Shown: positions 11,901 to 23,900 of the stretch, in pieces
Position numbering within the stretch: the stretch's first letter is position 1
How the letters are laid out: every line of letters begins with the position of its first letter
From: Actinernus sp. WN-2022
Taxonomy: Eukaryota > Cnidaria > Anthozoa > Actiniaria > Actinernidae
Direction of reading: 5' to 3'
NCBI GenBank assembly: GCA_030867875.1
Contig: JAOWCC010001589.1
Span: 85,087,537-85,151,536, forward strand
Length of the DNA: 64,000 nucleotides
Notes under the pieces: model-generated
What the model saw: only the letters and a program-made list of their open reading frames with translations
Told to the model about the DNA's origin: nothing
The model's database searches: none
Made by a program: the position numbers and the translations under genes

Positions 11901-14900
11901 GAACTTAGTCATTTTTAGTGGACTAATCTCACCCAACTTGCATAATAAACTACCAATGTTCTAGTGCATACCACATGAATAGAGCCGATTTCATATGAGT
12001 AGGAATGTTATTGCAATGACTTATGGTAACAGTTACTGTACAGAAGTACAGAACACTACAATACAGCTAGCTTGACAAGACAATAAAATAAATAATAAAG
12101 ATGTCATGATTAATAGCGACAATATATAAAGGAAGTTCGCAATATACTGCCCTCCCTCCCCTTACTGCCCTCCCTCCCTCCCCTTACTGCCCTCCCTCCC
12201 CTTACTGCCCTCCCTCCCTCCCCTTACTATCCTCCCTCCCTCCCCTTACTACCCTCCCTCAATGCCAAAAAAGTTGCTCTTGACAAACATACTAATATAA
12301 GTATATACTGTAAGTACCTTTTCATGGAATAATGCTAATATCAATACTTACAATTATGGGATGTTGTCCAAAATATATTTTCTGATTGGCCTGACCCCCA
12401 AGACAAATGAAAAATATGATTTGACCAGGATAGCATATCGGGAACTATATTTCAAATATATATTTCTTCATTACCATCCTAAAATCGACAAATATATTTC
12501 AGATATAATTCTTATCATATCATTCCAGTTAAAACACATTTTCAGATGTCTTGGGTGGTCAGGCCAATCAGAAAATATATTTTGGACAACATCCCATAAT
12601 TGTAAGTATTGATATTAGCATTATTCCACAAAAAGGTACTTACAGTATATTATACTTATATTAGTATATTTGTCAAGGACAACCTTTTTGGCAATATATA
12701 TAGAAAGGCAAGGTGCTACAATTTTGAATGGTTCTTGCATTTGTAAGTGCTGCTGTTTATTGAGCTACTTGGTGATATTTGCTGATGTATATAATTTGGT
12801 TAAAACAAAGACATGGACTCTCCTTAGTAAGAACGCTTACTAGATTTGACTTGACATAAGATTAACATCAGCCTGAGAGTAGTTCTCGTATATTTAAATT
12901 TTCTTTTGCTTTTTAGTGTGGATGAATCTGAGCCTGAAAAAGAAGTGCCTGTTGTATCATCAAAGAAGAAATGCTTGTTTAATGATAGCATAGTTGGAAA
13001 GGTAAGAAATATATTTTGTACTGGCTATAGGTGGTATACACCATAAAGAAACACTTCAAGGAAACCATTGGCACCAGGATGTTAAAAACATTTTGGGTTT
13101 AAGCAAATCTATATATTCCATTGAGTTGAACACTTGTTATAGCAGGAATGACGGACATGGCTCAATACACCTTGTTCACACATGCTGATTTTTTAGATCA
13201 CCAAACTGGGATCTCTAACGTGGAAAGAACCACTGTCGTCTCAATGAGATCAGTAAACTAGGATCTCTAACACGAAAATAACCACTGTCATCTCAAATAG
13301 TATAGGATGAAATTCCAAAAAGATATAGAGTATGGAGTATGGGATTTTGCAGTCTTGCATACACCACATTTACATAATGTCAAAGTTTAAAGTTTTAAGG
13401 AAAAATAACTATTTCCTCCAAAAGAGAATGTTTATGTACAGTACCGCCAAGAAACATGTGTAAATTTGATTGCGAGCAGATCGCGATCACAAAGTGCGAT
13501 CTGCTCGCACCTTGCTCGCGATTTGTTTGCGATCACAAGCTGATCGTGAGCAAAGGGCCGCAAGCAAAAGTTGTGGTAAAATATTTTTCTTTCTACCTTT
13601 ACATGTGTAAGAATAAGAAGTGTATGAAACATGGTAAGTTGGACAGAAAGCAAAGCAATTCTAATTCCACGTTGCTTAACCATAACTTTGTATATTATCT
13701 TGTGAGAATACAGCTTCATATAGTGCCAGTCATTCACCAAATAAATATTAACGTCCGTTAAGGTCTACATTTGTAATTAGTGAAATTTCACTTTATACAG
13801 CAATGGAATATTGCTTTTTTGAATATGAAATTTCACATCTTATATTGGAAATCAAGTGCAATCTTTTCTCAAACACTCGGGCGCTTGAGTTTTGTTCTTT
13901 ATTGAGTCCCCGGCACCACTGTTCGTGTATTACAGTTGACTAAGACACAAGCGCTTCCGAAAATTAAAACTTATTGAGACAGTTGTTGAGACAGCGTCCA
14001 AAATTCGGCAAAAGTGTATTCTCGATCTTTTATTCAACACTGCAGTTTGTTTGTTGGGGAAGGCACTTCTATCCATCCTGCTTCACAGCTTGCTTGTAAT
14101 GCGTCCTTACATTTCTTCTGATAACGTTACTGAAAATCTACACCAAATAATCTAGAACTAGCATAAAATATGTAATCTTGAACTAGCGAAACAAAATATA
14201 AATCACAAAACAACGGCTGTTCGCTTATATTAATTAGTTCCCCGAACAGCGATGCAGGACCCGCTTAAAGCGCAAAGCAAAACACCAAATAAACTTTTGC
14301 TTCTGTACATGTAGTTCCAATCCTTGTGTTTGTTAGAGGTTTTGGTTAAAATCATTGCAAATGTTTGCAGTGCTAAGGCATGTTTTCGAAATTAAAATCT
14401 CAACTTCTCGGAGTCTGAATTCCCACGTGCAATTAGTCAGGCGTGTTAGTCTTGATTTTTGACAGGCCTGTCAAAATCGCTAAAACTTTATGGGAATGTG
14501 AAGTTTTGAAGTGAGATTTGAAGTGAGTTTTGAAGCCATGCACATTTCTAAAGCCACGTTTCTAATGAAAGACACGCAAAAACGTCTATACTTGAATTAT
14601 TTTAACTGTCATTCATAATAATAAAGGACAAGACCACAATAATTCATCCGCACAATTATTTTATTCACAATTCAAAGTTTATAATAAATGAAGCATTTAT
14701 TGCAGCCAACTGCTTCGAAGTAAACATTCTTTAAGACAGGAGGCCCGCTAACAATCTTCGACTAAACTTTTATTCTTGTTAGCACTTGATGAGTTGTCTT
14801 TGTTACTCAACACCACCGTTCGCATTCTTATTAACAAACGAAACCAACTGCTTCGAAGTAAACATTCTTTAAGACAGGCGGCCCGCTTACAATCTTTGAC

Positions 14901-17900
14901 TAAACTTTTATTCTCATTCACAATCGATACACTCGATGAGTTGTCTTTCTTACTCAACACCACCGCTCGCGTTCTTATTAACAAACGAAGCCAACTGCTT
15001 CGAAGTAAACATTTTGCTAAACGGTCAGAAATTGCAGTCAGATACATTAAGTTTTTTCTGTTGAGAATCGATTCTGTGACCGTGATCACCAGTTGATCGC
15101 GATCATTTTGCGATGTGATCGCGAGCAGATCACGAGCAGATCGCGAGCATGGTGCGAGCAGATCACACTTAGTGATCGCAATCTGCTCATGAGCAGATCG
15201 CGATAAATGTACGTTTGTTTCTTGGCAGTACTCAGATCCCAGTTTGCTGATCTCTTTGAGATGACAGTGGTTATTATGTTAGAGATCCCAGTTTGCTGAT
15301 CTCTTTGAGATGACAGTGGTTATTATGTTAGAGATCCCAGTTTGCTGATCTCTTTGAGATGACAGTGGTTATTATGTTAGAGATCCCAGTTTGCTGATCT
15401 CTTTGAGATGACAGTGGTTATTATGTTAGAGATCCCAGTTTGCTGATCTCTTTGAGATGACAGTGGTTATTATGTTAGAGATCCCAGTTTGCTGATCTCT
15501 TTGAGATGACAGTGGGTTATTATGTTAGAGATCCCAGTTTGCTGATCTCTTTGAGATGACAGTGGTTATTATGTTAGAGATCCCAGTTTGCTGATCTAAA
15601 AAATCAGCATGTGTGAATAAGGTGTATATGCTGAGTAGTTTGGCAAACATCACATTTTTCAATGTAGAATTAAATTGCAGTTCTATGTACCGTAAATTGA
15701 AACAATAGTTGAAAGCTGTCTGATTTTTATGAGCCTGTTCTGCAATTTATCTAATGGTTGTGGTATATCTCCCAGGTTGTAGTGGTTGAACGTGGTACAA
15801 AAAGAAAATCACACTGGTTTCCTGCTTTGGTAAGACTTGACTATGTATTCACATGATGTGTGGCCTTCCCTATACTGAAGTAATTAAGTACTCATTAATT
15901 CATTAGGTCAGACTGCTATGTTTCTCATTTTCACATTATCAAATTATTAAACAACACAGTGCATTACAGATGTGGTAATGAGGGTTTTGTCAAGATCTAG
16001 TTTAAACAATTTTAATTCTCCCCCAAAAAAACAATAACAAAATGCATGTTGCATGGCACAGGCACTTTGTTGAGGAGATCAAAAGAATTTATTACAGCAT
16101 AAAATATCAGTCTCAACATTGTAGTCTTTAGCTGGGAGGAAATTTTATTAGTTTTTGTGTTCAAGTAACATTTTGGATTATGAATGGTCATTAAGGAAAT
16201 GCTACATCAGAAGGAATCAGGATTTTTCAGGACTCGAAATTAAACAAAATCCTTAGTCACCACTAACAAATATAATATATCCAGCCAGCAAATGTTATTA
16301 AATGGGTTAACAAGTAATCAGTAAGTTTTAGTCAACAATTATAATATTTTAGTTGAATGCAACTGTATTAGTTGTAATTTTAAGCCCTGTCTGTGTGTTA
16401 GCATTTGATAATTTTGGAAAAATGGTCTGAACAATTTTGTAGGGCCCTATAAAGTTCAATACAGATAAAATCAAATTTGTGTTAAGTGACAGGTCTAAAA
16501 TGCAAGATTAATCTGATAGGATTTGCTTAGAAACAATGCTTTACAAGTATTGGATACACTAAACTCTCCCCAACCCAATTTTCCATGTGTGCTCATGATG
16601 ACGATTTGTTTTACTACAGGGTGTGAGTCCAACCTTAGAAAATATGGATTTGGTCAAGTCCAAGGAACAGTGCCTGGCTCGCTCATTTAAAGATGGCAAT
16701 TAGTAAGTCTGGGAATCAGTTCCTTTCTTATAGCCTTGTAAATGAGTTTTTAAGTGAAGTTCCATCCCCAGAATAAAGTATTATTTTTGTGTGCAATTTT
16801 CCTGAGTTTCACAAGGTTTCTGAACAAGTAAATTACTTTTTGCTGTCCATTAGGCATAATTTATGTAATATAAAAGATTGGTAAAAGGGCAATTACCATG
16901 ATTGTTTTATCACATATATAAATCTGCACTTCACATATAATTTTAGCTGCACCCTTAACTTCAGCCTGATAAACAAAAGCCTCTGTTGCCAAAAAAGTTT
17001 AAGGAAAAACCTTGTGTATAAGCCACATAAACACAGCAAGCATAATAATTTGTTCAAGTTCTTAAATGCTTGTACTTGAAGCAACATTTCTTTAGAAGAG
17101 ATTGTCATAATATCACAACTTCGAATATGGTTACTGAACTTGTCTTGTGATTTCTTGTGTATATTTTAACCTGCAGTCTTTAAATCACTCTGGAATTATT
17201 ATTCTTTCATTCCTCATTAACTATGCTATATGTTAACCTGTCTGGGTCAGTAAATTCAGTTAATGGAGCCATAGCTGGCCATCCACAAAGTCCAATTTGC
17301 CTATTTCAATGCTCTATTCATGTCTAGCCTCGTCTGGCTAGCAGTTATTTCTACGTTGAGACATTATTGGGTGTTTTTGTATACAGCATATCAATAAAGC
17401 ATTAATGTCACTTTTCCATTCACATGTACAGTCTACATTACATATACACATGTAGTATGTGCTGTAGTATTGGTTAGTAAAAATCATATTACTAGAACCT
17501 GTCTGGGTATATGTTAACCTGTCTGGGTCAGTAAATTCAGTTAATGGAGCCATAGCTGGCCATCCACAAAGTCCAATTTGCCTATTTCAATGCTCTATTC
17601 ATGTCTAGCCTCGTCTGGCTAGCAGTTATTTCTACGTTGAGACATTATTGGGTGTTTTTGTATACAGCATATCAATAAAGCATTAATGTCACTTTTCCAT
17701 TCACATGTACAGTCTACATTACATATACACATGTAGTATGTGCTGTAGTATTGGTTAGTAAAAATCATATTACTAGAACCTGTCTGGGTATATGAGAGCA
17801 AAGTACTGTAAACACTGGCAGATAAGCCGCACTTGCAGATAAGCCGCACCCCGAGTTTAGAAGCCCAAATTTTGGAAAAGAAATATTGAAAAGAAAATCA

Positions 17901-20900
17901 AGATTAGAAAGCTGCATCACCTTCCTTGCCTCATCGAACTTTCAACGATGTAGTTTTACCCATAATGTTAGATCTGAAAGTGTTTAAACTTCAAATAGCA
18001 TTTGCTTGACGGTACTTCTTTGTCCATGGTCGATTGTTAGCTGAACACAAACAGCTCTTTTAGGAGCCACCAAGCTAGTTGCAAAAGTGATGATCAGTGA
18101 TTCTTTTCTTTCTGTTTTGTATAGTTTTAATCAGTCTGACTTTTTTTTAAATGTTAATTTATGGAAATGTATTGGATCTTTTCTAGATGTTCTCGCAGAT
18201 AAGCCGCACCCCCGATTTGCAACAAAGATTTTGGGTAAAAAGGTGTGGCTTATCTGCCGCTGTTTACGGTATCTCTCATACTTTGGGAGTTGGTTAAGCA
18301 GGTCCTGCCACACCCTCCCTCCCTTTATGTTGTTGTTTTCCCCCGAGTATTTGCTTATAATGCAAATTAAGAATTGGTTGTGTAATCATTAGACAAAGTT
18401 ATAGTAATTAAACTGGGGTCATCTCTTCAGTTGGTCTGTCTTGGGAATTCTCCAAGCTTATCTTTTCTTGCTTTACAAGAATTGACAGTAAGACTTCATC
18501 TTAAATGTTGGCAAGTATTTTTGAAGGTCTGGTTTTTCCATAATTGTAAAAACGAATCCTCTTTCATTTCATTTCATTTCATTGACAGTAAGACTTATCT
18601 TAAATGTTGACAAGTATTTTTGAAGGTCCAGTTTTTCCATAATGGTAAAAACAAATCCTCTTTCATTTCATTTGCCATTTGTTTCATTGTTTTTTGCTTG
18701 TGAGATCCTGATTTTCTCTAAAACCTGCTGCTACTCCTTCATGTATTTCTTCGTGACCTAATCTTTCAAAACTTTACTTGTCAAAAATTTAATATGACAC
18801 TAGAAAGGAACAAAAAATGTTAAATGCTATCGGCCCAATCAAAACTGCTTAAACAAATCTGTTGAATGCTGTCACAAGTACACGTAGCAGGGTAATTCCT
18901 CACCTCAAGTCATGGAAATAATATGAAAAACGATTGGCTAATAGGCTGTTCAGGGCTGTTGTCAGGCAAACAAGTTCAGGCATGCATGAGTTAGAAACTA
19001 AATTAAGGGTAAAAATATGCACAATCATGTTAAAGATGAGAATACTTGTCACATGATACTGGAAATTTGGCAGGACAAGGGTTATGATTTGTTATTGAAT
19101 GGCAATTGTTTTTTTTGTTTTACATCTGCAGCCATGTAATTAACATTAAAGATACCAAAGAATTTTCCAAAGACCAGGAGCCTGTTAGTACAGCAATTAG
19201 GACAGAAAACAGAACCAATAAAGCTGGTGAGTTATTTGTAAGTTATATGAAAATATAAGTAAATGTGTTTAAAAATTACTAACCTGAAATAGGATTATGA
19301 TCTAACCAAAGGTTATAACATCAAAAGTCTGATTATTTTTTCTAAAGGGTTCTTTCAGGATATTTTTTGGGAGACTTATTCAAGCTCTTCCAAAATTAAA
19401 ATACAGTGAAGTCTCCTTTACACTATTCTGTTTTGAGATAAAGAAATTGGCCACAAAGTGTAGAAAGTTAATCTGATTAAGTAATAGTCTGGCTAAGAAC
19501 TAGGCAGTCCAATGGCAAGGAATGCAGGAAGGTGCTGATTGTGGTCTTGTTTTAATCATACATTGGCTTAAACATCAACATCTACCAAAACTGGAAAAAG
19601 AATAGTGACTTTAATTGTATCTAGTGAAAACTTTCATAACTTTAAATATGAAGAAAATTCAATGTGGGGAACATTTTAAAGTTGAAAGCTTTCTTGGTAA
19701 CTTATTGTTCTGGACTTTTCTGATTGGACGAAATGTTTTCACACAAAAGGAAAGTATAGTTTTAAAACAAATTTCAGTGGATTTCAATTCAGAAATTTGT
19801 CATTTAAGGGTTGATGAGTTGTCAGTATGATAAAACAAAATTATACCACATAGGGAAAGCAAATTGCATCTGAACAATATAATTAGTTTTTACACACATT
19901 GTTTCTTAAAAATGAACCCTACCACACAAAAAATTACATTGAAATTAGTAGGTGTACTGAGTTTGAAGAAGATTGGTTTGATATTAAACATAATTATAAC
20001 ACGATTTCAGAAATTGCAAACATACTAGAGAATGTATGGTTACCGGGACACTTGTTTTCTCCCTCTCTTAGTTTAGTGACTTTAATGTGAAAGTTTGCCA
20101 TTCTAAAATTTGGTTAAGGTTACTAATTTTGATGTGATCTTTCTTGTGTTGGGGATAATTTGTTAATCAGTTCCCAGTCACCAACTCGTTTCTAAAGTAG
20201 ACAATTATTAGTCTTAGTGATATAGCATTTTGGAATCACGAATTGCACTTTAAAAAAACTACACTCTTATCTGCTCCCCCGTTTGTATTTTTATTTCAGC
20301 CATTGATCGAGCAGTTACCTATCTGGAGACAGGTCGTATTCCTTCTATTTGGGAGGGCAATAAATCAGAGATAATCACTCATGATGATCCAGATGATGAC
20401 GTACACAAGACCTCGGCAAAAACAGGAAAGCAACAATCAGTTAACAATGATGAGGAGGAAGAAGAGGAGGAGGAGGGGGAAACGGAGAAGAAAAAGTTCC
20501 TTTCAAAATTACAAACTTATATGGAGGAGAGAGGTAAGTAGATTGCATCATTGTATAGTAAAGTTGGTGGAATGTGTCCCTTGTTGGTAAACAAATAATC
20601 TTTCCCAGTGATTATTTTGATGACTAGAGAGGTGAACCATGAGATGATACCCATGTACCATAAACCAATCCAACAGCAGTGAACTGTTGCTTTAATGTGT
20701 TGTGTAGTTGTATTACATGTAATCTCTATGTACTCACCAAATTATGATACTGTTCTGCTTCTAAGGCACTCCAATTGTCCGTCCACCTATTCTTGGTAAC
20801 CAAGACTTGGACCTTCACAAACTGTATCTACTGGTCCAGGAATATGGCAGTATGGAAGAGGTAATAGTTACCCACAAGCCCTTTCCTTGTGTGATAGACA

Positions 20901-23900
20901 TATGGATGCAATGAATGATTCATGTGACTAATTCCTATTTTGGGGGTCTAGGTTACTAATCAGCAGCAATGGAGAACTATTTACTCCAAAATGGGAATTG
21001 CCATTATGCCCCCAAGTGCTTCACACCACATTAAGATGGCCTATAAGAAGTAAGTAAATTTGCAAGGATCAGCTTTTGCTGTCTTTGTTTTCATACACTG
21101 TAGACCACATGCCAAACCCAGGTAGGGTTCTGGGGTCAAATCATGGAAGAGCAGTTGGTCGGTATAACTGTTTTTAATCTTTGCCAAAATTTAAAATATT
21201 TGGCTTTTGACATAAGTTTCCATTTGCTTTAAGAAATGTTTCTAAACTTTAAAATGTCAGGAATAGCATGAAATCAGGTAAATTTACTATCCTGGAATGA
21301 CCAATCTCGTTCATGTTTCAACCCCAGATCTGCAATGGGTTTTGCATGTCGTCTATAAGTTCAAGGGATTTAAAAAAGAAAACTAACTTTAAAAACAACT
21401 GAAATAATGATTTTCACAGCATCTGAAAAGGACCCTAGGGCTAATATCTAAGCTCAGCTATAGAGGTAATAATTATTAGAAACAGGACATATTTGGGGTC
21501 ATGTTGAATAAGGGAGAAATGGTTTATCACCATCATGGTGTTAGCCAAGTTGTTAGGAAACCTACAAGTTTGCTAAGGGCACTTTCCATTGTCTAGCCTT
21601 TTGGACTGGGAAAACTGGTTATTGTTGTACAAAAGGAAAGGTCTGCTCTTCATATTTTGATGTTGTGTTTTTGCAGACTCCTGCTAAATTGTTTGTGACT
21701 GCATGCATTATCACATGCCATTATTGTATCTTGTAATTAAGACTTGTTTTATGCAATTGTCCTAGATGTTGCCATTTTGGTTTCTTAATAAGGTCCTTAA
21801 TTGAAGGGCTATTTGCAAAAAGGGCATAAGTGACTATTGATCACATTCTAAATTCTCCTTCAATTTATTTCTTTTCTAAGGGAGAATTTAGAACGTGATC
21901 AAGAATCACTTACGCCCTTTTTGCACACAGCCCTTCAATTGTATGTGTTGATGGGGAGCCTGGGTGGTGCAGTGGTTAAGCGCTTTGCCTCTCACCTCTG
22001 TGGCCCAGGTTTGATTCCCAGGTGCAGCGCCATATGTGAGTTGAGTTTGTTGGTATCTTGCCCTTGCACCAAGGATTTTTCTCTGGATTTTCCTCCCTCC
22101 GCAAAAACCAACAGCCCCCACAATTCAGAGATGGATAGAACTAGCTAGTTCTCCCTGAGTAAGGCCAGTCTGTCCCAAACCAGTTGTTAAACTGATGCGG
22201 TCCATTTTAAAACTGGCTCATCAGATAATGTAGTTGGTTCGAAGCACCAAAAACTTTAATGCTGAACATCTTTTACACTTCAACAGGTATCTTTATCCTT
22301 ATGAAGAACATGAGACAGACAGGTCAACCTCAGGTAAAGAAAGTGATGGAGAAAAAGTTGAAGAACCAACTCCTTCAAAAAGAGAAAGGAACTCTTCAGG
22401 CAGGACAAGAACTGATAGGTCCATGAAAAGTTCTGGGAAACCTGCAACACCAGACAAGCCAGCTATTCAAGATAAACGAGCTAAACATGTTATATCAGAA
22501 AAGACAGTTACACCAGACAAGCCCATAATGCCTAAGAAGCCTGATAAGCTAGCAATTCCAGACAGACCATCTTCTTCAAGTAAGACAGCTTCAAATAAAG
22601 CAGGTACCCCAAATAAAACAACTCCTAACAAACAAGCTCAAACCATACACAAATCAACAAGTAAGCCATCAACACCAAACAAGCCACCCACACCGAACAA
22701 GCCACCCACACCAAACAAACCATCCACGCCAAACAAGCCACCCATGCCAAACAAGCCACCTACGCCAAACAAGCCACCCACGGCAAACAAGCCACCCACG
22801 CCAAACAAGCCACCCACACCAAACAAGCCACCCATGGCAAACAAGCCACCCACACCAGACAAGCCACCCACACCAGACAAGCCACCCACACCAGACAAGC
22901 CACCCACGCCAAACAAGCCACCCACGCCAAACAAGCCACCCTCACCAGAGAGTGATGAGGAGTTCACAATTGATACAAGTGAAGTGCAAAAAGATGCTAG
23001 GGCAACAGAGAATGACAGCAGAGAGGAACAAGAAGATGAATTAAAAAATGAAAACAGTCATGATGAAGAATCTCTTGACAATCCTAAAAGTTTCAAGCGT
23101 GAAGACAGCCTTGATTCTGATATCATTATTGATGAAGAGATGACATCCCCAGAGTCTGAGCTTGCTGTTGATGTTGTTAATAGCCCAGATGCAGTGTCAG
23201 ATATTAGTGAGACACAGTCTGATACACGGTTTGATATTGGCCCTGATGACTTGGGTGAATTCAATGTTGGTGACAAGATACAAGTGAAGTATGGAAGAGG
23301 CAGGAACCAGAGAATATATGAAGCAAAGGTAGGAACTGTGCACATTAGGTTGGCCAGACTGGTCTATTAGGTTTGTCCTTAAAAACCATTGACAAATTAG
23401 AGACCTTAAGCATCAGTGACGGCAGTGAGGACTGGACCTAGAAAAGTGTTTTCTCCCAAAATGGGATGTTTACTATTTTCTTTGTTCGCCTTTAATTACT
23501 TTTCACATTCATATCTTCGAAAAATATGATAAGCATAGAGTTCCATTCACGCCGAACGAATAACGGAGTGATTTACTTTTATACATTGGTGTTCTCTTGT
23601 AAACATAAAATTTGGGGTTTTCACATTCTCTTTTTCCAGACAACGGTTGAAATGTACAGGCCACTGCATGCATTTTCATGTGCAGTTATTGTATTTTGTA
23701 ATTAAAGTGCACCTAACCCCTTTTTCAATTTTTACACATATGAATCTTTGAAAGGTTTTGAGTACTTCTGCGAATAATTTTTTGGCTTACAGAGAATATT
23801 CTATGTTCTAGGCTTTTTTGAAATGGTGAAAATTTGACCTTTCCTGACCCATGACCGCGTAAGAAAAAGCCTGGGTCGATTCTGGATCTTACGTCACCTC

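Larger units (their letters stand above)
13166..15626. mobile_element. 2.46-kb TIR element with subterminal 49-bp tandem repeats and a nested element
   Basis: Left end TACACCTTGTTCACACATGC...TTTTTTAGATC and right end GATCTAAAAAATCAGCATGTG...AAGGTGTA are inverted over about 36 bp, with TA at each border. Just inside the right end are about 7.3 copies of a 49-bp unit; just inside the left end are two diverged copies in the opposite orientation. A second inverted-repeat element is nested inside. No transposase frame is visible. It lies in ARID4 intron 8. Confidence 0.85.

Noticed and set aside
13432..13761. Overlapping frames of about 100 codons on both strands at 13.4-13.8 kb and 14.7-15.1 kb
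   Set aside because: Produced by the GATC-rich subterminal clusters and the tandem repeat of the nested element; they mirror each other.
15235..15597. CRISPR-like array of regular repeats
   Set aside because: The 49-bp units are contiguous with no unique spacers and sit inside the TIRs of a eukaryotic transposable element.
17321..17343. TAGCCTCGTCTGGCTA as another TAGCCTG hairpin
   Set aside because: Too short, ends differ (CCTCG), no flanking duplication, and it is simply part of the 281-bp tandem unit.
21952..22160. Functional tRNA gene
   Set aside because: A and B boxes are present but the sequence does not fold as a full cloverleaf, continues into a shared non-tRNA body, and occurs in three diverged copies: a SINE.
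22638..22967. Minus-strand Gly/Val/Leu repeat frame ([12 protein letters not shown]) opposite the ARID4 minisatellite
   Set aside because: Shadow of the in-frame 18-bp coding repeat; no splice or start support and the plus strand is clearly coding.
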